Assembly: GCF_001187905.1 (NCBI RefSeq)
Contig: NZ_LGIS01000016.1
Span: 62,001-126,000 of the forward strand
Origin: Pantoea sp. RIT-PI-b
GTDB lineage: Bacteria; Pseudomonadota; Gammaproteobacteria; Enterobacterales; Enterobacteriaceae
Reading direction: 5' to 3'
Length of the DNA: 64,000 bases
This document shows, piece after piece, positions 20,005 to 27,946 of the stretch. How positions within the stretch are numbered: the stretch's first letter is position 1; every line of letters starts with the position of its first letter. Both the position numbers and the translations under genes were made by a program. A model generated the notes under the pieces. The model did not search any database and had not been told where the DNA came from. It worked only from the letters and a program-made list of their open reading frames with translations.

Positions 20005-21445
20005 GGGCAACTCCGATTGAAACAGGATGAAGGTGATTCCAGGGTTGAATGCGCTCGAACGCGGCACTGGCCGCCAGCACCAGGCCATCGTCCAGATGAC
20101 GACCCACGATTTGCATGCCAATCGGCAGGCCGCTGGCGGTGAAGCCCGCAGGCACGGACGCCGCCGGTTGGCCGGTAAAGTTGAACGGGAAACAGAAGGA
20201 GAGCCAGTGATCGCTGCGCACCATGCGGCCATCAATAATCTCCGGCCCCTGCATATTGAGCGGGAACGGCGGTACCGCCAGCGTCGGTGACAGCAGCAGA
20301 TCGTAGTGCTGCATAAAGCGCCACATCTGATTGCACAGCTTCTTGCGCATGGTATTGGCATCAGTAAAGTTTTCGGCACGCCAGTCGCGTTGCAGCATGG
20401 CGCTGAGGTGTGGCGACATGCGCGAGCCAAGTTCAGCGTACATCTTGCGCATGCCGGTCAAATCGCTTTCAAAAGCCACCAGCGCGGCGAACGTCGCACC
20501 TTCATCGGCGATGCCGGGATCGACTTCATCCAACTCGGCACCCAGCTCCTGCGCAAAGCGTCGCGCCGCCTTTGTGACAACGTCACGCACTTCTGCATCC
20601 ACGGCGATATAGCCAAAATCAGCGCTAAAGGCGATACGCAGTCCATTGAGCGGCTTGTCCAGAGACGCCAGCCAATCCACATCACTGCAGGGAATTGAGT
20701 GGCGATCGCGCATGTCTGGTCCCGCCATCACCGACATCATCAGCGCGCTGTCACGCACGCTGCGCGACATCGGACCGATGTGCTCTAAGGATTCCCAGCT
20801 GGATACGCCGGGATAGCGCTCGTCGCGACAGCCCGGCCAGAGCGGCACGCGCCCCATCGATGCTTTCAAGCCAAACACGCCGCAGTGGGCAGCAGGAATA
20901 CGCACCGAACCGCCGCCGTCGCTGCCTAGCGCAATCGGACACAGGCGCGCCGCCAGGGCAGCACCGGAACCGGCGCTGGAACCGCCCGGCGTTTTGCTAA
21001 GATCCCACGGGTTGCGCGGTGAAGGGAATAACGGATTGTGTCCCACGCCGCTATAGCCAAACTCCGGCGCGGTGGTTTTGCCCAACAGCACGGCATCGGC
21101 AGCTAACAGGCGCTCAACGGTAATGTCATCTTCTTCCGGGACGAACTCGGCATAAGCATGCGATCCGGACGTGGTTTTTACCCCTGCGGTGCAAATCAGA
21201 TCTTTCACCGCCAGCGGCACCCCCGCCAATGCACCCAGGGTTTCGCCGCGTGCGCGTTTGGCATCAATAGCCGCTGCCTGCTGCAGCGCCAACTCCGGCG
21301 TGGCGGTGCAAAATGCCTGAATCTGTGGCTCGCGCAGTGCCATGCGATCCAACGCGGCCTGCGTCAACTCTTGCGCCGTTACCTCCCCGCTACGGATCAA
21401 CGCCGCCAGCGTCGTGGCATCTTCATCCAACAGTGCATCAAACAT
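19997..21445 (-). CDS. Amidase-signature hydrolase
   Basis: A 482-residue amidase-signature enzyme with the Ser-cisSer-Lys triad visible as Lys81 (PLAVKDL), the serines of PGGSSAGSG near 156-157 and nucleophile Ser180 (GSDGGGSVRIPAA). Members hydrolyse amides, including allophanate (AtzF) and 1-carboxybiuret (AtzE). It lacks the extra C-terminal domain of AtzF and there is no AtzG-like partner, so the exact substrate is open. It is first in the operon; the start (GGGAG seven bases upstream) lies about 25 bases after the predicted sigma-54 transcript start. Confidence 0.82.
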   Translation of the reverse strand: MFDALLDEDATTLAALIRSGEVTAQELTQAALDRMALREPQIQAFCTATPELALQQAAAIDAKRARGETLGALAGVPLAVKDLICTAGVKTTSGSHAYAEFVPEEDDITVERLLAADAVLLGKTTAPEFGYSGVGHNPLFPSPRNPWDLSKTPGGSSAGSGAALAARLCPIALGSDGGGSVRIPAAHCGVFGLKASMGRVPLWPGCRDERYPGVSSWESLEHIGPMSRSVRDSALMMSVMAGPDMRDRHSIPCSDVDWLASLDKPLNGLRIAFSADFGYIAVDAEVRDVVTKAARRFAQELGAELDEVDPGIADEGATFAALVAFESDLTGMRKMYAELGSRMSPHLSAMLQRDWRAENFTDANTMRKKLCNQMWRFMQHYDLLLSPTLAVPPFPLNMQGPEIIDGRMVRSDHWLSFCFPFNFTGQPAASVPAGFTASGLPIGMQIVGRHLDDGLVLAASAAFERIQPWNHLHPVSIGVAHD

Positions 21446-21480
21446 GCGAATACTCCCGATTTATCAACTAACGGGGATAT

Positions 21481-21496
21481 TGCAGATTACGTGCCA
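21481..21496 (-). promoter_or_regulatory. Sigma-54 promoter of the amidase-permease-biuret hydrolase operon
   Basis: Read on the minus strand: TGGCACGTAATCTGCA. The family consensus is TGGCACG-N4-TTGCA; only one position differs, and the invariant GG and GC are exactly ten bases apart. It faces the amidase, with transcription expected near 21470. This implies RpoN control, probably with NtrC. Confidence 0.8.
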
Positions 21497-21602
21497 ATAC
21501 TTTCCAAAAAATGACGCGTTTGAGCCAAAGCCAGATGGGATACGCTCTTGGATACAAGATCGAATACTTATGTTTCTTTACAATGCAGGCCGGGATGCGC
21601 AA

Positions 21603-21642
21603 AGCACAACAATGGCGCAACGCTGCGCCATGTTGAGGTGCA
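21603..21642 (-). promoter_or_regulatory. NtrC-like enhancer sites
   Basis: AGCACAACAATGGCGCA (21603-21619) has the 17-base layout of NtrC sites (TGCACC-N5-GGTGCA) with about nine of twelve positions matching, and TGCGCC..GGTGCA (21624-21642) is a similar but wider-spaced pair. They lie about 110-150 bases upstream of the sigma-54 promoter, the usual enhancer distance. A hairpin-forming ATGGCGCA/TGCGCCAT overlaps both. Confidence 0.45.
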
Positions 21643-21743
21643 GACTTTGCCAAAATTGCGATGGAAATTAATCCTGCATCATTGATGAGAAAAACCGCGC
21701 ACTCGCTATATAATCCCTTGCATATCGAAGCAAGGAGCGTTTT

Positions 21744-21878
21744 ATGAATACCACTTACAGCCGACTTCTTCTCGCCGGCTTACTCACTTTTACCGCGCTA
21801 TCCAGATACGCCAGCCGTGTAGTGACCGATCAGATTGGTCGCCAGGTAACCATTCATGGTTTTATGCCCCGCACTTAA
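21744..21878 (+). pseudogene. N-terminal remnant resembling an iron-siderophore ABC binding protein
   Basis: A 44-codon frame with an AAGGAG ribosome site begins with a signal-peptide-like stretch (LLLAGLLTFTALS) and then VVTDQIGRQVTI, which resembles the mature start of FecB/FhuD-type solute-binding proteins (VTDQLGRQVTVP). After HGF the frame stops and the sequence runs directly into the convergent TSUP gene. The likeliest reading is the 5' end of a deleted transporter gene; a genuine small protein is the alternative. The similarity is from memory of the family motif. Confidence 0.4.
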
Positions 21879-22663
21879 ACCGCAATGGCGGACAGCACCA
21901 GGCATAAAAGCGCCACGTACACCCGGGCATGCCACACATCGGGAACGGCCGGAATGCATCGGCGAGCAAACATGATGCCGCTAAAGCCGGCTATCACCAG
22001 CAGCACCAGGATTTTCAGGCTGATAAATCCCAGATAGCCGCTAGCGGCTATCTTTTGCCAACCGCTGATGGCGTAAGTGATAGCACCACAAATGGCCACC
22101 GGCAGTGACAGCGGATTGGCCGCGCTGACGCAATCGCGCATTGCGTAGCCGTGGCGGCGCAGTAGCGGTACGGTCATCACGCTGCCGCCAACGCCCAACA
22201 TCGCGGCGATGATACCCATCGCCGTGCCGCCAGCACTGGCGGTCAGACGAGAGAGCGATCGCGGCGTGCTCCGGCTGAAGAACCCTTTGCGCAGCAGACA
22301 ATCGGCGATGGTTACCAGCATGTAGATGATAAACAACCTGCGTATCCAGTTATCATCCATTTCGCCAGCCAGCGACGATCCGATCACCGCACCCAGCGCG
22401 ATGAACCACAGCAGTGGGAGCAAGGTGGCTTTATTCAACTTGCCGCCACGCCAGTTGTGGTAGCTGGCCCAACCGGCGTTGAAGATCATCACTGCGGTCG
22501 AGGTGGCCACCGCGATGTGCATCGCGTCTGCCGCCAGCAGCGGTTGTTGCGCCAGCAGCTGGTAGACAAATGGCACAACTACAAAGCCGCCACCAAAACC
22601 AAACAGCACCGTGGTAATGCCGGTAGCAAACCCCGTCAGCACAATAATTAATAGCTCATTCAT
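21875..22663 (-). CDS. TSUP-family exporter (TauE/SafE)
   Basis: A 262-residue membrane protein with two repeats of about four segments; FGFGGGFVVVPF near residue 20 and LGVGGSVMTVPLLRRHG in the second half are the TSUP repeat signatures. Family members move sulfite, sulfoacetate or other small organosulfur anions; substrate unknown here. The open frame is longer at the 5' side, but the ATG at 22663 (MNELLIIV) starts directly at the first membrane segment. It is divergent from the AraC-type gene at 22781, which may regulate it. Confidence 0.8.
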   Translation of the reverse strand: MNELLIIVLTGFATGITTVLFGFGGGFVVVPFVYQLLAQQPLLAADAMHIAVATSTAVMIFNAGWASYHNWRGGKLNKATLLPLLWFIALGAVIGSSLAGEMDDNWIRRLFIIYMLVTIADCLLRKGFFSRSTPRSLSRLTASAGGTAMGIIAAMLGVGGSVMTVPLLRRHGYAMRDCVSAANPLSLPVAICGAITYAISGWQKIAASGYLGFISLKILVLLVIAGFSGIMFARRCIPAVPDVWHARVYVALLCLVLSAIAV

Positions 22664-22780
22664 TAACGTTCTCAGCATCAGCAAATAAGTTACGCAGCTT
22701 ACGCAGCCACCTGCCCGCTTCCCATTTGTGCAGCGCTCAATTAACCTTGCAAACCGGTCAATCTGAGACAGATAGCTAAC

Positions 22781-23551
22781 ATGCGGAATGGTCACATAGA
22801 TGCATTCGATCAACTGGAGCGTGATGTGGTGGCGCTTGGCAATGACTATGCGCAGGGCCTTGTGCTGCCAGAACATCACCACCGCCGTGCACAATTACTG
22901 TATGGCGCAACCGGGCTGATGCACGTTGCCACTCAGGCGGGAGAATGGGTAGTTCCGCCGCAGCATGCAGTGTGGATCCCGCCGAACACCGCGCACAGCG
23001 TAAAGTTCGTTGGCGTCTCGACGCGCAGTTTGTACATCGAACCGCAGTGCGCGGCAACGTTACGCGCCAACGATCGCTGCAGCGTGCTTAGCGTTTCACC
23101 GCTACTGCGCCAGCTGCTGATTGAAGCCGTTGATTTACCGCCGTTATATGCATCCGATCGCGATCGATCGCTAATAAAATTACTGCTGCTAGAGCTGGCC
23201 GCGATGCCGACACGTGAGTTCGATATTCCGCTGCCGCAGCAGCCCGCGCTGCTGGCGCAGTGTCAGGCTTTTCTTCAGGCTCCGAGCATTCATGATGCCG
23301 CCGAACGCTGGGCCAGCGCGCTGTTTATGAGTTCCAGCACCTTCCGCCGCCATTTCCTGCAGCAAACCGGCTTGTCTTTCTCCGCCTGGCGACAGCGCGC
23401 CTGCGTTGTGACCGCGTTAGCGATGCTGGTCGCCGGGAAATCGGTGAACGAAGTGGCGCTGTCGCTGGGTTACGATAGCAGTTCGTCATTCTCCACCATG
23501 TTCCGCCGGGTTACCGGGCAGGTGCCGTCCTTTTACATTGACAACCGCTGA
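22781..23551 (+). CDS. AraC-family regulator with cupin sensor domain
   Basis: A 256-residue regulator: an N-terminal cupin-like domain (PEHHHRRAQLLYGATG near 30, PPQHAVWIPPNTAHSV near 60) and a C-terminal AraC helix-turn-helix pair from about residue 160, including MSSSTFRRHFLQQTGLSF and VALSLGYDSSSSFSTMFRR. Proteins of this layout commonly control an adjacent exporter; the divergent TSUP gene is the obvious candidate. The start lies just before the cupin domain and no better start is visible. Confidence 0.8.
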   Translation: MRNGHIDAFDQLERDVVALGNDYAQGLVLPEHHHRRAQLLYGATGLMHVATQAGEWVVPPQHAVWIPPNTAHSVKFVGVSTRSLYIEPQCAATLRANDRCSVLSVSPLLRQLLIEAVDLPPLYASDRDRSLIKLLLLELAAMPTREFDIPLPQQPALLAQCQAFLQAPSIHDAAERWASALFMSSSTFRRHFLQQTGLSFSAWRQRACVVTALAMLVAGKSVNEVALSLGYDSSSSFSTMFRRVTGQVPSFYIDNR

Positions 23552-23671
23552 GTGAAATTTCGCCACTCTCTGGCGATTTCAGGCTGAAAACCCTGAGTTT
23601 CGAGCCGGAATAATCACCCTAACCTGCTGTTAATCATCGCTTTCCGCGTTTACTGCAAGCTTGTCGACGTT

Positions 23672-24550
23672 TTAGGCCATTAACTGCTGCTGCACCGCAG
23701 CTAAAAAGGCGCGCAGCGCAGCGGGTTGCCGTTCGCGCGACATATAGAGGCCATAAATCGCCAGCGTTTTGGCCTGATATTCAGGTAGCACGGTTTGCAG
23801 CTGTCCGCTGGCGATGCCGTTACGCGCTTCCATTTCCGGCACCATTGCCACACCGCATCCGGCGATGGCCGCGTCACACAGCACTGACGAAATGCCGGCG
23901 CTGAAATTGCCGCTCACCGCCGCCGAAACTAACTCGCCCTGCGCATCGTAAAACTGCCAGCTCTGCCCGGCGAAGCGGCTGTAGTGCAGGCAGTTATGCT
24001 GCGCCAAATCTTGCGGCGTCTGCGGCGTGCCGTGTGTCTGCAGATAATCCGGTGACGCGCACACCACAGAAACACACTCGCCTAAACGCCGCGCTATCGC
24101 GCCCGGTTCAGGATCGTCTGTAATACGCACAGCCACATCAATGCGCTCGCCTATCAGACTTACCGGCTGGTTATTGATTTCCAGCTCAATGCGCACGGCG
24201 GGATAACGCGCCAGGAATGCTGGAATCATCGGCCCCAGAATATGCGTCGCGGTCGAGTGCGCACAGGCAATGCGCAACGTGCCATGCGGTTCGCCATCAG
24301 CACCTTGATCGGCGATCTCTTCAGCCAATCTGGTCAGCGCCCGCGATTTAGCGAGGATGTTTTCTCCGGCTGGCGTGATGGTCAATTTGCGCGATGAACG
24401 GTGCAGCAAGCGTGCCCCGGCCCATTTTTCCATCTCATCCAGATAACGACTCACCATCGGCCGCGAGATATCCAGCGCACGCGCGGCGGCGCTTAAGCTG
24501 CCCAATTCACAGATGCGGTTAAATACCGCTGCTGCCGTTACTCTGTCCAT
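23672..24550 (-). CDS. LysR-family regulator
   Basis: About 292 residues. The N-terminal helix-turn-helix is AVFNRICELGSLSAAARAL followed by ISRPMVSRYLDEME, and the rest is the periplasmic-binding-like effector domain. The start at 24550 (MDRVTAA) has GGAG six bases upstream and matches the usual LysR beginning; the longer frame from 24586 does not. It is divergent from the exported MBL-like gene at 24675, separated by 124 bases, and likely controls it. Confidence 0.85.
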   Translation of the reverse strand: MDRVTAAAVFNRICELGSLSAAARALDISRPMVSRYLDEMEKWAGARLLHRSSRKLTITPAGENILAKSRALTRLAEEIADQGADGEPHGTLRIACAHSTATHILGPMIPAFLARYPAVRIELEINNQPVSLIGERIDVAVRITDDPEPGAIARRLGECVSVVCASPDYLQTHGTPQTPQDLAQHNCLHYSRFAGQSWQFYDAQGELVSAAVSGNFSAGISSVLCDAAIAGCGVAMVPEMEARNGIASGQLQTVLPEYQAKTLAIYGLYMSRERQPAALRAFLAAVQQQLMA

Positions 24551-24674
24551 CGCCACTCCATCTGATCGTTTTACGAAACTGATCATATCCAGTTTCGGGA
24601 ATTCTACCAGTCGCGAATTTCCCTACAATAGAGCGCTCAAGCACGGCGCACCGCCGGAGAAAGGAACACATTCG

Positions 24675-25526
24675 ATGAAAGTAAAAATTCTGTCGCTGGC
24701 ACTGGCCGTCGCCGCCCTGCCAGCATTCGCTGCGCCACTGCAGTTGCAGGTCTATAACCCGCAGGAGAACGGCATTTTCCCGGTCTCCTCGACGCTGGTT
24801 TCCGGTCCGCATGAAGCTATGCTGATCGATGCACAATTCAGTACTAAAGATGGCGAAAAGTTGGTGCAGATGATCAAGGCGAGCGGCAAAAAGCTGACGC
24901 AAATCGTCATCACTTCTGGCGATCCTGACTTCTACTTTGGGCTGGAGCCGATTGTTAAAGCCTTCCCTGACGTGAAAATCGTGGCAACGCCAGAAGTGGT
25001 TAAGCATATCGCAGCCACCAAAGCGGCAAAATTGGCCTATTGGGGCCCGCAAATGAAGGATGGCGCGCCGCAGCAGCTGTATGTACCGCAGGTCACGCAG
25101 GCGACCCGCTTTACGCTGGACGGCGAAACGCTGGAGCTGCGTCACGCCAATGATTACGCCGCCTACATATGGATCCCTGCCAACAAGGCCATTTTGGGTG
25201 GCACCGGCGTGGCTTCCGGCATTCATGTGTGGACCGCCGATACGCAAACGCCCGCCATTCGTCAGCAATGGCGCAAGGTACTGACAGAAATGCAGCAGCT
25301 GCAGCCAAAAGTGGTGATTCCGGGTCATTATCTGGGTACGCGCCCAGCGGGCGATGCAGCGATTAGCTTTACGCTTAACTACCTGCAAAACGTTGAAAAA
25401 GCGCTGCAGTCGCACAAGAGTTCTACCGCCGTGATCGAGACTATGAAAGCCGCTTACCCCAATCTTCCAGAGGAGAGTTCGCTGGAATTGAGCGCCAAAG
25501 TAAACACCGGCGAAATGAAGTGGTAG
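24675..25526 (+). CDS. Exported metallo-beta-lactamase-fold protein with degenerate metal site
   Basis: A 283-residue protein with a signal peptide (cleavage after PAFA) and the beta-lactamase fold layout: PVSSTLVSGPHEAMLIDAQ near 38, a strand ending IVITSGDPDFYFG near 85, and PGHYLGTRPAG near 216. Where MBL enzymes have HxHxDH after the THxH strand, this has SGDPDFYFG, so the zinc ligands of that motif are missing while the later GH is kept. Either the metal site differs or the protein is not a hydrolase. A divergent LysR gene is its probable regulator. The ATG at 24675 is supported by GGA and the signal peptide. Confidence 0.7.
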   Translation: MKVKILSLALAVAALPAFAAPLQLQVYNPQENGIFPVSSTLVSGPHEAMLIDAQFSTKDGEKLVQMIKASGKKLTQIVITSGDPDFYFGLEPIVKAFPDVKIVATPEVVKHIAATKAAKLAYWGPQMKDGAPQQLYVPQVTQATRFTLDGETLELRHANDYAAYIWIPANKAILGGTGVASGIHVWTADTQTPAIRQQWRKVLTEMQQLQPKVVIPGHYLGTRPAGDAAISFTLNYLQNVEKALQSHKSSTAVIETMKAAYPNLPEESSLELSAKVNTGEMKW

Positions 25527-25643
25527 TGACGGTTACCGGCACCTGAGCTTGCGCAGCGGAAATACCGGTGCTGCAAGAACAATACAAAGAAGCGTTGATT
25601 TGATAGGATTTTGGCCCGAATTGACAAACTAAGGTTACGGGCC

Positions 25644-26531
25644 ATGCCCCCAAAGAGAGCGACAATGATTGGCTTGATGGCCATTCTGCTGTGGAGCACG
25701 ATTGTAGGACTGATAAAAAACGTCAGCGAAGGCTTCGGTCCGGTTGGCGGTGCTGCGCTTATCTACAGTGCCAGCGCATTTCTGCTGCTGTTGTGCGTCG
25801 GCTTTCCTAAACTGCGCACTTTTCCGCGCAGCTACCTGATCATCGGCAGCGTGCTGTTTGTCTGTTACGAACTGTGTTTGTCGCTGTCATTGGGCTTTAC
25901 CCATAGCGGCCGCCAGGCGATTGAAGTTGGCATGGTCAATTATCTGTGGCCGAGTATCACCATCGTGTTGGCGGTGATCGTTAATCGACAAAAAACCAGC
26001 CTACTGATTATTCCCGGCGTATTACTTGCCGTAGCAGGGATTTGCCGGGTGCTGGGCGGCGATCAGTTTTTTTCTTTGAGCGAGATAGCGAACAACGTGC
26101 GGGATAATCCGCTGAGTTACGGCCTGGCGTTGAGCGGCGCAATCATCTGGGCGGTGTATTGCGTGGTAACGAAAAAAATTGCCAACGGCAGCAATGGCAT
26201 AACTCTGTTCTTTATTCTCACCGCATTGACGCTATGGGTGAAATTCCTGCTTTCACCACAGCCGCCGTTTATCTTGTCCGCGGAGGTTTGGATCAGTTTA
26301 GCGCTGGCTGCCATGGCGATGGGCTTTGGTTACGCCGCGTGGAATGTTGGCATTCTGCATGGCAACGTGACAATTTTAGCCGCGGCGTCTTACTTCATCC
26401 CGATAATCTCGTCGCTGCTGGCGGCCTTTATCCTGCGCTCGCATCTGACTCTCCCTTTCTGGCAAGGCACCGCGATGGTCAGCCTTGGATCGCTGATCTG
26501 CTGGTGGTCAACGCGTGGCCAGCAAGCATAA
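25644..26531 (+). CDS. yddG: Aromatic amino acid exporter YddG (DMT superfamily)
   Basis: A 295-residue ten-segment membrane protein closely resembling E. coli YddG throughout: MIGLMAILLWSTIVGL, SEGFGPVGGAALIYS, QAIEVGMVNYLWPS and AAWNVGILHGNVTI. YddG exports phenylalanine, tyrosine and tryptophan and has been implicated in paraquat efflux. The ATG at 25644 matches the E. coli start (MTRQKATLIGL); the frame upstream to 25611 is not family-like. Single gene. Confidence 0.92.
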   Translation: MPPKRATMIGLMAILLWSTIVGLIKNVSEGFGPVGGAALIYSASAFLLLLCVGFPKLRTFPRSYLIIGSVLFVCYELCLSLSLGFTHSGRQAIEVGMVNYLWPSITIVLAVIVNRQKTSLLIIPGVLLAVAGICRVLGGDQFFSLSEIANNVRDNPLSYGLALSGAIIWAVYCVVTKKIANGSNGITLFFILTALTLWVKFLLSPQPPFILSAEVWISLALAAMAMGFGYAAWNVGILHGNVTILAAASYFIPIISSLLAAFILRSHLTLPFWQGTAMVSLGSLICWWSTRGQQA

Positions 26532-26660
26532 TGCTTATCCACAGAACAAAATTAACTCATTGATCATTTCCTGCACAACTTGCTTACCGTTGCTATTATA
26601 GCGACGCAACACACAGCAATGCGTTGCTACGAGAATGTTCAGATTGGTAACGTTTACCTG

Positions 26661-26684
26661 GCCCGCTTTGCGGGCTTTTTTTTT
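26661..26684 (+). terminator. Strong rho-independent terminator
   Basis: GCCCGC-TTT-GCGGGC followed by nine T residues. It is 130 bases after the yddG stop, so it ends either a long yddG transcript or a separate short RNA (see findings). Confidence 0.85.
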
Positions 26685-26689
26685 GCGCA

Positions 26690-27892
26690 TTATAAATATT
26701 TGGGTTTCTCAGTACGGAATCCCAGACCAATTAAGCGGCCAAACAGATGACGCAAAAACGGAAAGCGCCCGATAATCTGCGGAACTTTACTCGGCGTACT
26801 GCGCTTACGTTTGTTGCTGCTCATCTTGATCTGCAGAAATTGCGTGGCAACCGTCGGGAACTGGCGGCGCTGCTGCACTTTTTGCAGATCGCGCAGTGTG
26901 ACCTTGCCCTGCTGAAGCGGCCTCGTCAGCATGTTCGCAGCGGCGACCGCATCCTGAATCGCCAGATTGACGCCAACGCCACCAATCGGTGACATCGCGT
27001 GTGCCGCATCGCCGATGCAAAGCACCCCAGGCTTCATCCAGTGGTCAAGGCGGTCGATACGTATCGACAACAACTTGAGCTTCTCCCACGCATCCACTTC
27101 CGCCATGCGTTCTGCGCTAAAGGGTGCAACTTCCGCAATGCTGCTTTTCAACGCAGCCAAGCCCGCCAGCTTAAGCTCATCGAATTGGTTTTTCTGAATG
27201 GTGTAACCGCACTGCCAGTAATCACCGCGATCGATGACGATGAAGTTTTGCTTCGGCCCTTTATGGCCCATGCCCAACTGCGGATCGTCCGGCTGTTTCT
27301 CCAGCCGAAACCACAGCACATCACGCGGCGATCCAAAGCTTTTACCGGTCAATCCGGCTTTGGCTTTGACCTGAGAATTCCGTCCGTCGGCACCAATCAC
27401 CAACGCGGTGCGGATGATCGTTGTTTCGTTACCCTGTAACGTTTTCACGCCGCAAACCACCCCCTTTTCATACAGTAACTCGTCAAATTCGGTGGATTGC
27501 AGCAGCGTAAAGCCCGGAAACTGTGCCGCCTTTGCGGCAAGGAAGTTGAGGAAATCCCACTGCGGCATAAAAGCGATAAAGCGGCACTGTACCGGTAAAC
27601 GTGAAAAATCAGCCATGGTGATCTCCTCACCGGCGACTTCTGCCTGTAGCTTCTCCGCCCGTTGATGTGGCAACGCCAGCAACGCATCCAGCAGGCCGAG
27701 CTGCCGCATAATTTCCAGCGTTGAGGGATGAATGGTGTCACCGCGAAAATCGCGCAGAAAATCAGGATGCTTTTCAATGACCACCGCGCGAAGTCCAGCG
27801 CGCGCCAGAAGATAGCCCAGCATTAAACCGGCTGGACCGCCGCCGACGATACAACAATCCGCCTGCAACTCCTCTCCCTGTACTGCCTGCAT
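26690..27892 (-). CDS. FAD-dependent aromatic-ring-type monooxygenase
   Basis: A 400-residue flavoprotein of the PHBH/UbiH class: N-terminal FAD fold IVGGGPAGLMLGYLLARAG, the DG motif VIGADGRNSQVK near 165 and the second FAD motif GDAAHAMSPIGGVGVNLAIQDA near 295. These enzymes hydroxylate aromatic or related substrates with NAD(P)H and O2. No pathway genes flank it. A near-ideal Fur box lies 18 bases upstream of the start, so it should be induced by iron limitation, which suggests a siderophore- or iron-related substrate. Start ATG 27892. Confidence 0.8.
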   Translation of the reverse strand: MQAVQGEELQADCCIVGGGPAGLMLGYLLARAGLRAVVIEKHPDFLRDFRGDTIHPSTLEIMRQLGLLDALLALPHQRAEKLQAEVAGEEITMADFSRLPVQCRFIAFMPQWDFLNFLAAKAAQFPGFTLLQSTEFDELLYEKGVVCGVKTLQGNETTIIRTALVIGADGRNSQVKAKAGLTGKSFGSPRDVLWFRLEKQPDDPQLGMGHKGPKQNFIVIDRGDYWQCGYTIQKNQFDELKLAGLAALKSSIAEVAPFSAERMAEVDAWEKLKLLSIRIDRLDHWMKPGVLCIGDAAHAMSPIGGVGVNLAIQDAVAAANMLTRPLQQGKVTLRDLQKVQQRRQFPTVATQFLQIKMSSNKRKRSTPSKVPQIIGRFPFLRHLFGRLIGLGFRTEKPKYL

Positions 27893-27909
27893 CGTCTACC
27901 TCGGTTCAA

Positions 27910-27930
27910 AAATGATAATGGTTATCATTT
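27910..27930. promoter_or_regulatory. Fur box before the monooxygenase gene
   Basis: AAATGATAA and TTATCATTT form perfect 9-base arms around TGG. This matches the GATAATGATAATCATTATC Fur consensus very well and lies directly upstream of the start at 27892, in a 54-base gap after the AraC gene. Confidence 0.82.
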
Positions 27931-27946
27931 ATAGCATACGCTGATT

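Noticed and set aside
20005-20430. N-terminal extension of the NCS1 permease frame
   Set aside because: It overlaps the amidase in another frame, has low-complexity Arg/Cys content and no transporter similarity.
22664-22894. 77-residue extension of the TSUP protein
   Set aside because: It reads through the promoter region and overlaps the divergent AraC gene; the membrane protein starts naturally at 22663.
24519-25415. 298-codon frame opposite the MBL-like gene
   Set aside because: Antisense frame with no recognisable domain; it spans the divergent promoter.
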